Part shown: piece after piece, positions 27,353 through 35,515 of the stretch
Numbering within the stretch: position 1 is the first letter of the stretch
Layout: each line of letters starts with the position of its first letter
NCBI GenBank assembly: GCA_024401635.1
Contig: JAKSKP010000011.1
Location: forward strand, 1-41,204
Direction of reading: 5' to 3'
Source of the DNA: Bacteroidales bacterium
Lineage (GTDB): Bacteria > Bacteroidota > Bacteroidia > Bacteroidales > UBA932
DNA length: 41,204 nt
Program-made: the position numbers and the translations under genes
The notes under the pieces: model-generated
What the model saw: only the letters and a program-made list of their open reading frames with translations
Database searches by the model: none
Told to the model about the DNA's origin: nothing

Positions 27353-28072
27353 ATGACCAGACTCAGCGTAAATATCAACAAAGTGGCCACGATACGCAAC
27401 GCCCGCGGAGGGAATGCGCCCGACGTGCTGGAATGCGCCGTAAAATGTGAAAGTTTCGGTGCTGAGGGAATCACGGTGCACCCGCGTCCCGATGCAAGAC
27501 ATATAAGGTACAGCGACGTACGGGCCCTGAAGCCTCTGGTTAAAACCGAATTCAACATCGAGGGCAATCCCACGCCCGCTTTCGTCGACCTGATCTGCGA
27601 GGTGTGTCCCACACAGGTGACGATGGTTCCGGACGCCGAGGATGCCATCACTTCCAACAAAGGCTGGGACACGGTCTCCAACAGGGAATTCCTGACACGC
27701 ACCTGTGAGCTTTTCCGCTCCAGAGGCATAAGGACCTCAATCTTCGTGGATCCCGACCCGGAAATGGTACGCGCAGCCGCCGAATGCGGATGCGACCGCG
27801 TGGAACTCTATACGGAAGCCTATGCAGCCCAATATTCCGGCAACCGCAGGAACGCCATCGAACCCTATTACAAGGCAGCCAAGGCGGCCCGCGAATGCCG
27901 ACTGGGGCTGAATGCCGGCCACGACCTGAATCTTGACAACCTGCACTATTTCATACAGACGATACCCTGGGTTGACGAGGTTTCCATAGGACACGCGATA
28001 ATATGCGACGCCCTGTATATGGGTCTTGAGAAAACTATCGCGGCATACCTCAATGAGATTCGCAAATTTTAA
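27353..28072 (+). CDS. pdxJ: Pyridoxine 5'-phosphate synthase
   Basis: Final ring-closing step of the DXP-dependent vitamin B6 pathway, joining 3-amino-2-oxopropyl phosphate with 1-deoxyxylulose 5-phosphate; 239 aa. TIM-barrel motifs: [17 protein letters not shown] at the N-terminus, [43 protein letters not shown] and the closing [19 protein letters not shown] replaces the proteobacterial NIDHIAT, a form I recall from Bacteroidetes. The OmpH-like lipoprotein gene follows but has its own -7 box. Confidence 0.96.
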   Translation: MTRLSVNINKVATIRNARGGNAPDVLECAVKCESFGAEGITVHPRPDARHIRYSDVRALKPLVKTEFNIEGNPTPAFVDLICEVCPTQVTMVPDAEDAITSNKGWDTVSNREFLTRTCELFRSRGIRTSIFVDPDPEMVRAAAECGCDRVELYTEAYAAQYSGNRRNAIEPYYKAAKAARECRLGLNAGHDLNLDNLHYFIQTIPWVDEVSIGHAIICDALYMGLEKTIAAYLNEIRKF

Positions 28073-28073
28073 C

Positions 28074-28081
28074 TATATTTG
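28074..28081 (+). promoter_or_regulatory. Bacteroidetes -7 box for the OmpH-like lipoprotein
   Basis: TATATTTG immediately after the pdxJ stop and 36 bases before the ATG at 28118, an exact TAnnTTTG match with a longer leader than most in the window. Confidence 0.55.
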
Positions 28082-28117
28082 CATTTTGACGAATATAAAT
28101 CATAACAAATTATAAAA

Positions 28118-28720
28118 ATGAAAAAACTCACAATGATTCTCGGCCTTGCAGCGGCTGTTTCAACAATCTTCATGTCAAGTTGCTCCAACAACGGAGGCAA
28201 GACCGTCAGCGGTGATGCCGATACCACAGCTATCGCAGCCGGAAGCATCGTTTACTTCGACCTCGACACAGTGCTGGACGAGTATGATATGGCCAATGAC
28301 CTCAGAAGCGAGGTGGAGACCAAGGTCAACGCCATCCAGAAAGACGTCAACCGTCGCCAGAAGAACCTCGAGGACGCCGTCAACGACTTCAACAACAAGT
28401 TGAACAAAGGCCTTATGACCAGCGCCGTGGCAGCCGAGCAGCAGCAGAGGCTCCAGCAGCAGGACGCCAACTTCCAGCAGTTCGCCCAGCAGAAACAGGC
28501 TGAAATAATGGAAGAGCAGCAGGTGATGATGAACCAGATTGCCGACGCCATCAAAACTTTCGTCGAGGAATACAACGCCGAGAAGAAATATTCGATGATA
28601 CTCAGCAACCAGGCCGGTGTTCCCGTCATCACAGGTGACGCTTCACTGAACATCACTGACGAAATCATTGCCGGTCTCAACGCAAAATACGTCAAGACCA
28701 AGAACAACAAGGCTGAATAA
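28118..28720 (+). CDS. OmpH/Skp-like lipoprotein
   Basis: A 200-aa paralogue of the Skp-like chaperone with a lipobox (MSSC, Cys22) in place of a cleavable soluble signal. After a short Gly/Thr linker comes SIVYFDLDTVLDEYDMANDL, matching the OmpH core start, then a long Gln-rich helical region (about 65-160) and a C-terminal EKKYSMILSNQAG segment typical of OmpH. It is thus a membrane-tethered periplasmic chaperone or a chaperone-like structural protein. The second OmpH protein is in the bamA unit on the other strand. Followed after eight bases by the glycosyltransferase gene. Confidence 0.88.
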   Translation: MKKLTMILGLAAAVSTIFMSSCSNNGGKTVSGDADTTAIAAGSIVYFDLDTVLDEYDMANDLRSEVETKVNAIQKDVNRRQKNLEDAVNDFNNKLNKGLMTSAVAAEQQQRLQQQDANFQQFAQQKQAEIMEEQQVMMNQIADAIKTFVEEYNAEKKYSMILSNQAGVPVITGDASLNITDEIIAGLNAKYVKTKNNKAE

Positions 28721-28728
28721 GTTGAATC

Positions 28729-29862
28729 TTGAAGATTGCCATTCTATCGTGCTTCTACCCCTACAGGGGCGGTATCTCCCAATTTAATGCGGCTCTGCTC
28801 GACGAGTTGGGAAGGCACGGTGCAGAAGTAAGGGCCTTCAATTTCAAGCGTCAGTATCCGGAATTCCTTTTTCCGGGAAAGACACAATACGTAACGGCGG
28901 ATGACCAGGCCGCACGGGTGCAGAGCACCGCAGTGCTGGATACGGTCAATCCGCTGTCCTTTTATAATACATACAGGAAAATCAGGGGCTGGCAGCCGGA
29001 CGTCGTTCTGGTACGCTACTGGATGAGCTGGTTCGCGCCCTCGCTCGGATACGTCACGCGCCGCCTTCGCAGGGACGGGATCAAGGTGATATCCATATTG
29101 GACAACGTCATACCGCACGAGCAGCACTGGTTCGACGCCCCCCTGACAAAGTATTTCCTGGGCGGCAGCGATGCCTGCATCACTCTGTGCGAGGCTGTCG
29201 CCGATGACCTCAGGCACATAAGGGAGGACATCCCCTGCAAGGTGCTTCCCCATCCCCTCTACACACATTTCGGAGAGAAGATACCCCGCGACAAGGCCCT
29301 CAGAGACCTGAATCTGGATCCGGCACGCCACAGTCTTCTGTATTTCGGTCTGATACGCGAATACAAGGGCCTGGACATATTGCTGGATGCCTTTTCCAAA
29401 CTTCCCGAAAATTACCAGCTGATAATAGCAGGAGAACCATACGGCAGTTTCGAGCCTTATCGGAAGCAGATCGAAGCTTTGGGCGGTGAGGCGGGAAACC
29501 GCATCCACACCAAACTTGAATACATTGACGACGCGCAGGTCAGCAAGTACTTCAGCGGAGCGGACCTTTGCGTACTGCCCTACAGAAGCGCAACCCAAAG
29601 CGGGGTCAGCGCAATCTCCTTTCACTTCGACGTCCCCATGCTGGTAACGGACACCGGCGGGCTCAAGGAGACAATAGCGGACACGGGGACGGGACTGCTG
29701 GCAAAGGACTGCACCCCCGAAGCGATAGCGGAAGGGACGGAACGGTTTTTCAGCAGCACGGAAATTGCAGATGAATGCAGACGTAACATAGCAATACTGA
29801 AGGATAGGCTGAGCTGGGCTAAATTCGCCGACGGGCTGCTTTCTTTCATAAACACCTTATAA
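28729..29862 (+). CDS. GT4-type glycosyltransferase
   Basis: A 377-aa cytoplasmic glycosyltransferase of the GT-B fold. The N-terminal Rossmann half starts KIAILSCFYPYRGGISQFNA. The C-terminal donor-binding half has LLYFGLIREYKGLDILLDAF, ADLCVLPYRSATQSGVSAIS and TDTGGLKETIADTGTGLLAK, matching the GT4 group. The start is TTG at 28729; no in-frame ATG occurs before the conserved N-terminus. Donor and acceptor cannot be told from sequence; cell-surface glycan or lipid-linked sugar synthesis is likely. It lies eight bases after the OmpH-like lipoprotein and one base before the LysM gene. Confidence 0.88.
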   Translation: MKIAILSCFYPYRGGISQFNAALLDELGRHGAEVRAFNFKRQYPEFLFPGKTQYVTADDQAARVQSTAVLDTVNPLSFYNTYRKIRGWQPDVVLVRYWMSWFAPSLGYVTRRLRRDGIKVISILDNVIPHEQHWFDAPLTKYFLGGSDACITLCEAVADDLRHIREDIPCKVLPHPLYTHFGEKIPRDKALRDLNLDPARHSLLYFGLIREYKGLDILLDAFSKLPENYQLIIAGEPYGSFEPYRKQIEALGGEAGNRIHTKLEYIDDAQVSKYFSGADLCVLPYRSATQSGVSAISFHFDVPMLVTDTGGLKETIADTGTGLLAKDCTPEAIAEGTERFFSSTEIADECRRNIAILKDRLSWAKFADGLLSFINTL

Positions 29863-29863
29863 A

Positions 29864-31213
29864 ATGACAAGACGCATCATACTCACCATAGCGGCATTCG
29901 TGCTGTCGTCGATGATTTACATAATCAACGCCGATGACGGGAGATATACTGTACATATAGTAAAATGGTACGAAGACCTCAGCACCATTTCAGGCCGTTA
30001 CGGAGTGCCCGAGGATGTGATAATAGCTGTCAACAACCTGCAGGACAACAAGATAAAGACCAGACAGGAACTGCTGATCCCGACAAGCGAGAAGTATTGG
30101 CCGGCAGCGTCAGCGTCTGTCCCGGGCGCAATCACGGATGAGGAAGGAACCATAGCGCAGGAATATGCGGATACCCTGTCTCCCTACCCCACCACAAGCA
30201 TAAAGTTCTCCCTGGTGATGCCTCTGGGCAGAAAGGATGCAAACAGCCTGGACTTCTACTCGGGCGCGCTGATGGCAGTCAGGGCCCTTGGCGGCGAGGG
30301 GCTTGACATCGAATTCAACGTCAGGGACCTGAACGATGCAGGCGGCTTTGAAAACGGCCTCGAGGGCAACGACTTCATAATAGGCCCCATACAGAACGGC
30401 GATATGAAAAGATTGCTGGAAAAGGTGGACGAACAGGCCGTCGTGGTCTCCCCCCTTGACAACAGGTCCGGCAAAGTTCTCGGCACAGGGCGCCGCAGTT
30501 TCGTCCAGGCAGCCGCAACCGCCGACAGCCAGTATGGAGAGGCCTTCGTATGGGCCAAAGAGATATTCGGGGATCAGGACACTGTCAAGTACGTGATAAT
30601 CAGCAGCGCACTGGACAAGGCGGCTCTCAATGACGCCGAGAATATGGCACGGACCGCAGGCGTTTCCTACAGCATATGCAAGACCGGAGTCCAGGGTGAA
30701 ATAGAGAACTGGGAAGCGGTGAGCAATCTCCCGGGATCAGGCCACAACGCCGTAATACTTGCTTCCAACAACGAAGCCGTTCTGAACAATGCGCTCAGAA
30801 ATACCGACATACTTGCATTGCAGGGAAATGTCAGCGTTTTCGCCCTCAGCAGGATACGCAGTTACGAGACCATACCCGTCGAAAACCTGCACAAGGCAGG
30901 TGTCCGCGTCCTCTGCCCCTATTATGTGAACTTCGACGACGGCTCGACGCTGGACTTCATACACCGCTACAGAGCCCTCTTCAACACAGAGCCCTCGCAG
31001 TTCGCATTCCAGGGCTATGACCTCGTGTACTTTATGGTCAAAACATATGCCCGTTATGGCAGGAACTGGAAATACCTTATAACTCAGGATGAGGCTATGG
31101 AAATGTTGCAGACCAGTTTCAAACTCAGACGCGACAGCAACGGGGTGCTGACCAACTGCGGTATGAAAAGGGTTGTCTACGACACGGACTGCCGCGTAAG
31201 ATTAAGCAAGTAA
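29864..31213 (+). CDS. LysM domain plus periplasmic-binding-fold protein
   Basis: A 449-aa exported protein: signal or anchor at about 4-22, a LysM peptidoglycan-binding domain at about 28-74 (YTVHIVKWYEDLSTISGRYG, then VNNLQDNKIKTRQELLIP), a linker, then a type-1 periplasmic-binding fold from about 110 (SIKFSLVMPLGRKD; DFYSGALMAVRAL; FIIGPIQNGDMKRLL; FAFQGYDLVYFMVKTYARYG). The latter resembles Leu/Ile/Val-binding proteins and LpoA, an activator of peptidoglycan synthases. A wall-bound sensor or regulator of wall synthesis is a reasonable inference. No transporter genes are adjacent. The 3' end overlaps recN by 12 bases, tail to tail. Confidence 0.85.
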   Translation: MTRRIILTIAAFVLSSMIYIINADDGRYTVHIVKWYEDLSTISGRYGVPEDVIIAVNNLQDNKIKTRQELLIPTSEKYWPAASASVPGAITDEEGTIAQEYADTLSPYPTTSIKFSLVMPLGRKDANSLDFYSGALMAVRALGGEGLDIEFNVRDLNDAGGFENGLEGNDFIIGPIQNGDMKRLLEKVDEQAVVVSPLDNRSGKVLGTGRRSFVQAAATADSQYGEAFVWAKEIFGDQDTVKYVIISSALDKAALNDAENMARTAGVSYSICKTGVQGEIENWEAVSNLPGSGHNAVILASNNEAVLNNALRNTDILALQGNVSVFALSRIRSYETIPVENLHKAGVRVLCPYYVNFDDGSTLDFIHRYRALFNTEPSQFAFQGYDLVYFMVKTYARYGRNWKYLITQDEAMEMLQTSFKLRRDSNGVLTNCGMKRVVYDTDCRVRLSK

Positions 31214-32857
31214 AGACTTGGCATTGGCTATGGCCTCCGGCGTGAGCGATGCTCCGCTGAGCATTCGGGCCACTTCCAGAACTCTCTGCTCGCCGGAGAG
31301 TTTCCTTATCGTTGAAACCGCCTGACCGTCTGTGACGGATTTCTCGACAAGGTAATGGGCAGAGCCCTTGGCCGCAACCTGAGGCAGGTGGGTTATTGCG
31401 AACACCTGCATACGGCCGCCCATCTCACATATCTTGCTGCCCATCTTGTCGGCCACACTGCCGCTGACTCCGGTATCAATCTCGTCAAATACCATCGTAG
31501 GCATATTCATATGCCTGCTCATCAATGACTTGAGCGACAGCATAATACGGCTTAGCTCACCGCCGGATGCACATTTTGCAACAGGTGCCGGGGTCTGCCC
31601 GCCGGCTGCGAACAGAAATTCCACCTGATCGGTGCCGCCAGGGCCGGGCTCACAGACGGAAAGCCTGACCTCGAACGAGGCATTGTCGAGCTCCACGAAT
31701 GCAAGCGTGGAAAGTATTTCGGAGGCAAAGGCGGCGGAATGCTCCATTCTGGACGCGTGCAGTTTGTCCGCACAGTCCGCATACTCCTTTTCGGCAATGA
31801 CGAGACTACCCTTCAGGCTTTCAAGTTCCTCCTCCATATTCTCTTCCCCGCCTACGGTCCTGGCCAGTTCGTCACGCTTTGCGATAAGTTCCGTCTCGGT
31901 GGAGCAGCCGTGACGCTTCATCAGCCCATAGATAAGGCTAAGCCTTTCCTCGACGGAATCAAGCCGACCCGGATCGCTGTTCAAAGTGCCCAACAGCGAC
32001 TCAAGGTCGTCGGAAATATCCTTAAGTTCTATCCTTGAGGACTCCACCCTGTCGTGATATTCTGTAGACCGGGGCATATATTCGGCCAGTCTGTCCAGAT
32101 TTCTGGAGATGACGGAAAGTTTCGACACAACTCCTTCGGCATCCGACGACGGGCTGAGACTTTCAACGCAGGATGACAGCAGTTCCTCTATCTGACCGGC
32201 ATTGGCCAGCCTCAACTGCTCCGATTCCAGTTCGGCAAGTTCACCCTCCTTCAGGGACGCATCGCACAGCTGCTTGTAGACTGCGGCGTAATAATCGTTC
32301 TCCGACCTGGCCGTGGCAAGCCTTGCGCTGAGTTCGGCTATGCTTTCCCTGATACGGCGTAACGATTCCCAGGCTGCTCCGCAAGATGAGAGCAACTCCC
32401 CATTGCCGGAAAAGCTGTCCAGAATCGACAGCTGGTACGAGCGGCTGGTCAGAAGAAGCGTGTCGTGCTGACTGTGTATATCCACAAGGTGCGAACCGAA
32501 AGCAGCGAGTACGGGCAGGGCGACAGGCACGTCATTTATGAATGCCCTGGAACGGCCGCTGCGTGACACTGTCCTGCGCACCAGAAAGCGTCCTTCGTCA
32601 TACTCAAGGTCATTTTCTTCGCACAGTCTTTTCAGGGATTCGTCCGCACACAGGAACTCCCCTTCTATCACGCAGGTATCCGACGAGGGCGCAATGGCCG
32701 AAGAATCGGCCTTCGCACCCGTCAGAAGTCCCAACGCCCCTATCAGTATGGATTTGCCCGCCCCGGTAGGACCGGAAATTATGACCAGGCCCTCGGGAAA
32801 ATCCACGTCAAGCCTGTCGATAAGGACATAGTTGCTGATATGAAGGGAAGACAGCAA
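31202..32857 (-). CDS. recN: DNA repair protein RecN
   Basis: SMC-like ATPase for double-strand break repair, 551 aa, standard length. Walker A GPTGAGKS at 29-36, followed by SILIGALGLLTGAKA. Long coiled-coil arms in the middle (about 150-350), signature ASGGELSRIMLSLKSL, Walker B and D-loop TMVFDEIDTGVSGSVADKMG, and AITHLPQVAAKG. Last gene of the trxB-bamD-rpoZ-recN unit, five bases after rpoZ. The 3' end overlaps the LysM gene on the other strand. Confidence 0.97.
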   Translation of the reverse strand: MLSSLHISNYVLIDRLDVDFPEGLVIISGPTGAGKSILIGALGLLTGAKADSSAIAPSSDTCVIEGEFLCADESLKRLCEENDLEYDEGRFLVRRTVSRSGRSRAFINDVPVALPVLAAFGSHLVDIHSQHDTLLLTSRSYQLSILDSFSGNGELLSSCGAAWESLRRIRESIAELSARLATARSENDYYAAVYKQLCDASLKEGELAELESEQLRLANAGQIEELLSSCVESLSPSSDAEGVVSKLSVISRNLDRLAEYMPRSTEYHDRVESSRIELKDISDDLESLLGTLNSDPGRLDSVEERLSLIYGLMKRHGCSTETELIAKRDELARTVGGEENMEEELESLKGSLVIAEKEYADCADKLHASRMEHSAAFASEILSTLAFVELDNASFEVRLSVCEPGPGGTDQVEFLFAAGGQTPAPVAKCASGGELSRIMLSLKSLMSRHMNMPTMVFDEIDTGVSGSVADKMGSKICEMGGRMQVFAITHLPQVAAKGSAHYLVEKSVTDGQAVSTIRKLSGEQRVLEVARMLSGASLTPEAIANAKSLLA

Positions 32858-32862
32858 GATGA

Positions 32863-33186
32863 CTATTCCTCGTCTTCTTTGATTACCTCGTAGAAAATCT
32901 TGTTGTCCTCAAACTCGGAGATTGCCCTGAGAGCGGGTTTGGGACGGCGTTCAAAGCGTTTTGACACGTCAATCTGCTCGCGGTTCTCCACGATTTCCTC
33001 CATAGTGTCCCTGTCAGTCTTCACGGCTTCGAGATACTCTGAAAGCTCTTTCTTCTCGGCCATGGCTATCTGATTGCTCCTTTTTGAAAGGATTACCACT
33101 GTCTCATAAATGTTTCCTGTAGGCTCGGCGAAGTCGCACAGATCTCTCGTGATGGTGTTTACAGGTACTTTCTTTTCTGTTGCCAT
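32863..33186 (-). CDS. rpoZ: RNA polymerase omega / Rpb6-like subunit
   Basis: A 107-aa protein resembling the Bacteroidetes omega subunit, which helps assemble RNA polymerase and is shaped like eukaryotic Rpb6. Key blocks are TITRDLCDFAEPTGNIYETV, VVILSKRSNQIAMAEKKEL and ENREQIDVSKRFERRPKPAL, close to sequences I recall from Bacteroides. The C-terminus is acidic. It lies between bamD (upstream, past a hairpin) and recN (five bases on). Confidence 0.88.
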   Translation of the reverse strand: MATEKKVPVNTITRDLCDFAEPTGNIYETVVILSKRSNQIAMAEKKELSEYLEAVKTDRDTMEEIVENREQIDVSKRFERRPKPALRAISEFEDNKIFYEVIKEDEE

Positions 33187-33207
33187 AATTTTATAGTATT
33201 AAAAATT

Positions 33208-33252
33208 AAACTCTCTACATTCTATTATACTATGGCGGAATGCAGAGAGTTT
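33208..33252 (-). terminator. Intercistronic hairpin between bamD and rpoZ
   Basis: Inverted repeat with 15-base arms, 33208-33222 and 33238-33252, differing at one position; in the leftward transcript that pair is a G-U wobble. On the minus strand it is followed by TTTAATTTTT, so it looks like a partial terminator or attenuator inside the trxB-bamD-rpoZ-recN unit, or an RNA-processing or stability element. It lies 21 bases beyond the bamD stop. Confidence 0.65.
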
Positions 33253-33272
33253 CAAAATCTTTCGAACCGGCG

Positions 33273-34079
33273 TCAAAGTTTTCCTATGATCTTCTGGACT
33301 GAAGCATAGAGTCCGTCCAGCTCCTTGCGGAATTTGGATTCGGGAATCTCCTCAACGAAATTGAAATATTCGTCTATGAACTCCAGATAGCGTTCCTTCT
33401 GTTTGGACGGAATACTGAGGCTGGCGTATTTGTAGGCGGACATCGCTATGTAATAAAGGACCTCCTCCCTGTGGTAGTTCTCCGAATTGTCCTTGAGTAT
33501 GTTCTTCAGAGCCGTCTTCGCCGCCACATAGTCTTCCATATTATAGTAGAGCTTGGCGCCTTCGAACTCCTTGGTATCCAGCCTCATCCTCAAGTCGGCC
33601 AGCATCTCGCGGCAGATGGGGATGCGCTCCGAGTCGGGATAGTCCATCATATATTCGGATATGGAGAAAATGGCCATCTGGGTAGGCTTCTGGTCCAGTT
33701 CCCAGCGATAGGTGTTGCGGAACATACAGTCCAGTTTGAGGAACCTGGCCTCGGAAGAGAAAGGGCTGCGCGGATACATCTCGATGAAGCTGCCGAAGTT
33801 GGCGTCCGCCGTGATGAAATCGCTGTATTTGTAATTGCTGAGCGCCCAGTAGTAGCGGACGGTGTCATCCTTCTCCGTACCGGAGGTCAGCATAGACAGA
33901 GACTCGAACATTGCAGCCGATTTCTTGAATTTGCCGGCATTGTACAGTTTCCACGCCATCTCATACTTGGCTTCCACGTCGTTGCTGCTCAGCAATGCCT
34001 CATATTGAGTCTTGCACCCGGCAACAAGCGTCCCCGCCACGACGGCGGCAAGTATCAAAAATCTGTTATCCATCTTCAT
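33273..34079 (-). CDS. bamD: Outer-membrane assembly lipoprotein BamD
   Basis: TPR lipoprotein partner of BamA, 268 aa. Lipobox VAGC with Cys22. TPR-type helices follow: KYEMAWKLYNAGKFKKSAAM, RYYWALSNYKYSDFITADAN, then FGSFIEMYPRSPFSSEARFL, a strong BamD/YfiO signature, and further repeats to about 260. The start overlaps the trxB stop as ATGA; a second ATG two codons later is possible. BamA is about 10 kb away on the same strand, so BAM genes are split but close. Confidence 0.93.
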   Translation of the reverse strand: MKMDNRFLILAAVVAGTLVAGCKTQYEALLSSNDVEAKYEMAWKLYNAGKFKKSAAMFESLSMLTSGTEKDDTVRYYWALSNYKYSDFITADANFGSFIEMYPRSPFSSEARFLKLDCMFRNTYRWELDQKPTQMAIFSISEYMMDYPDSERIPICREMLADLRMRLDTKEFEGAKLYYNMEDYVAAKTALKNILKDNSENYHREEVLYYIAMSAYKYASLSIPSKQKERYLEFIDEYFNFVEEIPESKFRKELDGLYASVQKIIGKL

Positions 34080-34999
34080 TTCAAATTATCCAGATAATGT
34101 TTGGCATCTATTGCCGCCCTGGCCCCGGAAGCCGCTGCAACCACAGCCTGGCGGTACACCGGATCCTGCACGTCCCCCGCGGCGAATATGCCCTCCACGC
34201 TTGTCCTGGAACTCTTGCCGTCGGTCAATATGTAACCCTCGGCGTCCATCTCCAGTTTGCCTGCGAAGATATCGGAATTGGGGTGATGGCCGATCGCCAG
34301 GAAAAAGCCGTCCACGTCTATATCAAAAACCTCGCCATTGCGCCTTTCCAGACGGACTCCCGTGACACCGGCTCCGTCGCCGAGGACCTCCCTGGTGTTG
34401 CACTCCCAGAGTATCTCTATGTTTTCGGTATTCCTCACCCTCTGCTGCATGGCCTCAGAGGCACGCAGAACGTCCCTGCGGACTATCAAATAGACTTTTT
34501 TGCACAGTCCGGCAAGATAAGTGGCTTCCTCGCAGGCCGTGTCCCCGCCTCCCACGACCGCAACTGTCCTGCGGCGATAGAAGAAACCGTCACAGGTAGC
34601 GCAGGCGCTCACTCCCAGACCCTTGTACTTGTTTTCTGAAGGAAGGCCGAGATACTTTGCGGAGGCACCGGTAGCGATTATTACGGTATCGGCTGCAATG
34701 GCCTCCCCACCGTCAAGGGTCACTGCGAAAGGACGCGATGCCGTATCAACACCGACTACGACACCGCTTCTGATTACGGCGCCCAGTTTCACTGCCTGCG
34801 CGCGCATGGCCGGCATCAGGACGTTCGCATCAATGCCGTCCTCAAAACCGGGATAATTGGCCACGATGGTGGTAGTCGTCAGTTGCCCGCCGGGCTGAAG
34901 ACCCTCGATGAGCAGAGGCTCCAAACCGGCACGCACAGCATATATCGCGGCGGTATATCCTGCGGGACCTCCGCCAATAATGAGACATTTTACAGCCAT
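34076..34999 (-). CDS. trxB: Thioredoxin-disulfide reductase
   Basis: FAD/NADPH flavoprotein reducing thioredoxin; 307 aa, typical. FAD-binding GGGPAGYTAAIYAVRAGL at 9-26, redox-active CATC at 133-136, NADPH-binding VVGGGDTACEEATYL, and the closing GIFAAGDVQDPVYRQAV. It is divergent from a Fur-family regulator over 69 bases with packed promoters, which suggests redox or metal control. It starts the trxB-bamD-rpoZ-recN unit. Confidence 0.97.
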   Translation of the reverse strand: MAVKCLIIGGGPAGYTAAIYAVRAGLEPLLIEGLQPGGQLTTTTIVANYPGFEDGIDANVLMPAMRAQAVKLGAVIRSGVVVGVDTASRPFAVTLDGGEAIAADTVIIATGASAKYLGLPSENKYKGLGVSACATCDGFFYRRRTVAVVGGGDTACEEATYLAGLCKKVYLIVRRDVLRASEAMQQRVRNTENIEILWECNTREVLGDGAGVTGVRLERRNGEVFDIDVDGFFLAIGHHPNSDIFAGKLEMDAEGYILTDGKSSRTSVEGIFAAGDVQDPVYRQAVVAAASGARAAIDAKHYLDNLK

Positions 35000-35015
35000 A
35001 ACTTCATAAATTGTA

Positions 35016-35046
35016 CAAATTTATATTTTTTTAGCGTAAATTGAAA
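35016..35046 (-). promoter_or_regulatory. trxB promoter
   Basis: On the minus strand TTTC (35046-35043), 19 bases, then TAAATTTG (35023-35016): one of the best promoter matches in the window. It ends 16 bases before the trxB ATG and lies within the fur intergenic region, so binding by the divergent Fur-family protein could affect it. Confidence 0.7.
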
Positions 35047-35053
35047 AAATAAC

Positions 35054-35061
35054 TAACTTTG
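35054..35061 (+). promoter_or_regulatory. -7 box abutting the fur-family start
   Basis: TAACTTTG, an exact TAnnTTTG, ends only seven bases before the ATG at 35069. If the start site is at the usual distance, the message has almost no leader. Confidence 0.6.
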
Positions 35062-35068
35062 CCCCCCG

Positions 35069-35515
35069 ATGAAACAGGAACTGTCATACAAGGCGTTGGA
35101 CAAATTCCGCAGCCAGCTGTCCCACAACGGACTCAAGGCCACGGCGCAGAGGATTGCCGTACACGAGGCCATGGTCAACCTGGGGCACGCCTCAGCCGAT
35201 ATGGTATCCGAATGGCTGGCGGAGAACTCCGCAACCAAGGTGACAGTCGCATCGGTCTACAACATCCTTTCCCAGCTGGCTCTGCTGGGCATCTACGGCA
35301 ACCGTCTGAGCGCCAATAACAAAATGTACTTCGACGTGAACACGAAGAAGCACATTCATATGTATGACTGCGAGAATCACGTCTTCAAGGACGTGGCTGA
35401 TGACAAGCTCTACGAAGACCTTATGGAAAGGATAGGCACACGCCGCTTCCGCGGTTACACCATCGAGAGCGTCGACATCCAGTTCGTCGTGCGTCCTACT
35501 CGCCGGCGGCTTTGA
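35069..35515 (+). CDS. Fur-family transcriptional regulator
   Basis: A 148-aa metal- or peroxide-responsive repressor of the Fur/PerR group. The winged helix is at about 18-78 (GLKATAQRIAVHEAMVNLGH; TVASVYNILSQLALLGI). The dimer-domain metal region reads HIHMYDCENHVF at 95-106: His95, His97, Cys101 and His104. The standard CxxCG second cysteine is missing and there is no C-terminal CxxC, so the four-cysteine structural zinc site is absent. Whether it senses iron, zinc or peroxide is not clear; divergence from trxB favours a PerR-like role. The 3' end overlaps prfA by 20 bases. Confidence 0.85.
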   Translation: MKQELSYKALDKFRSQLSHNGLKATAQRIAVHEAMVNLGHASADMVSEWLAENSATKVTVASVYNILSQLALLGIYGNRLSANNKMYFDVNTKKHIHMYDCENHVFKDVADDKLYEDLMERIGTRRFRGYTIESVDIQFVVRPTRRRL

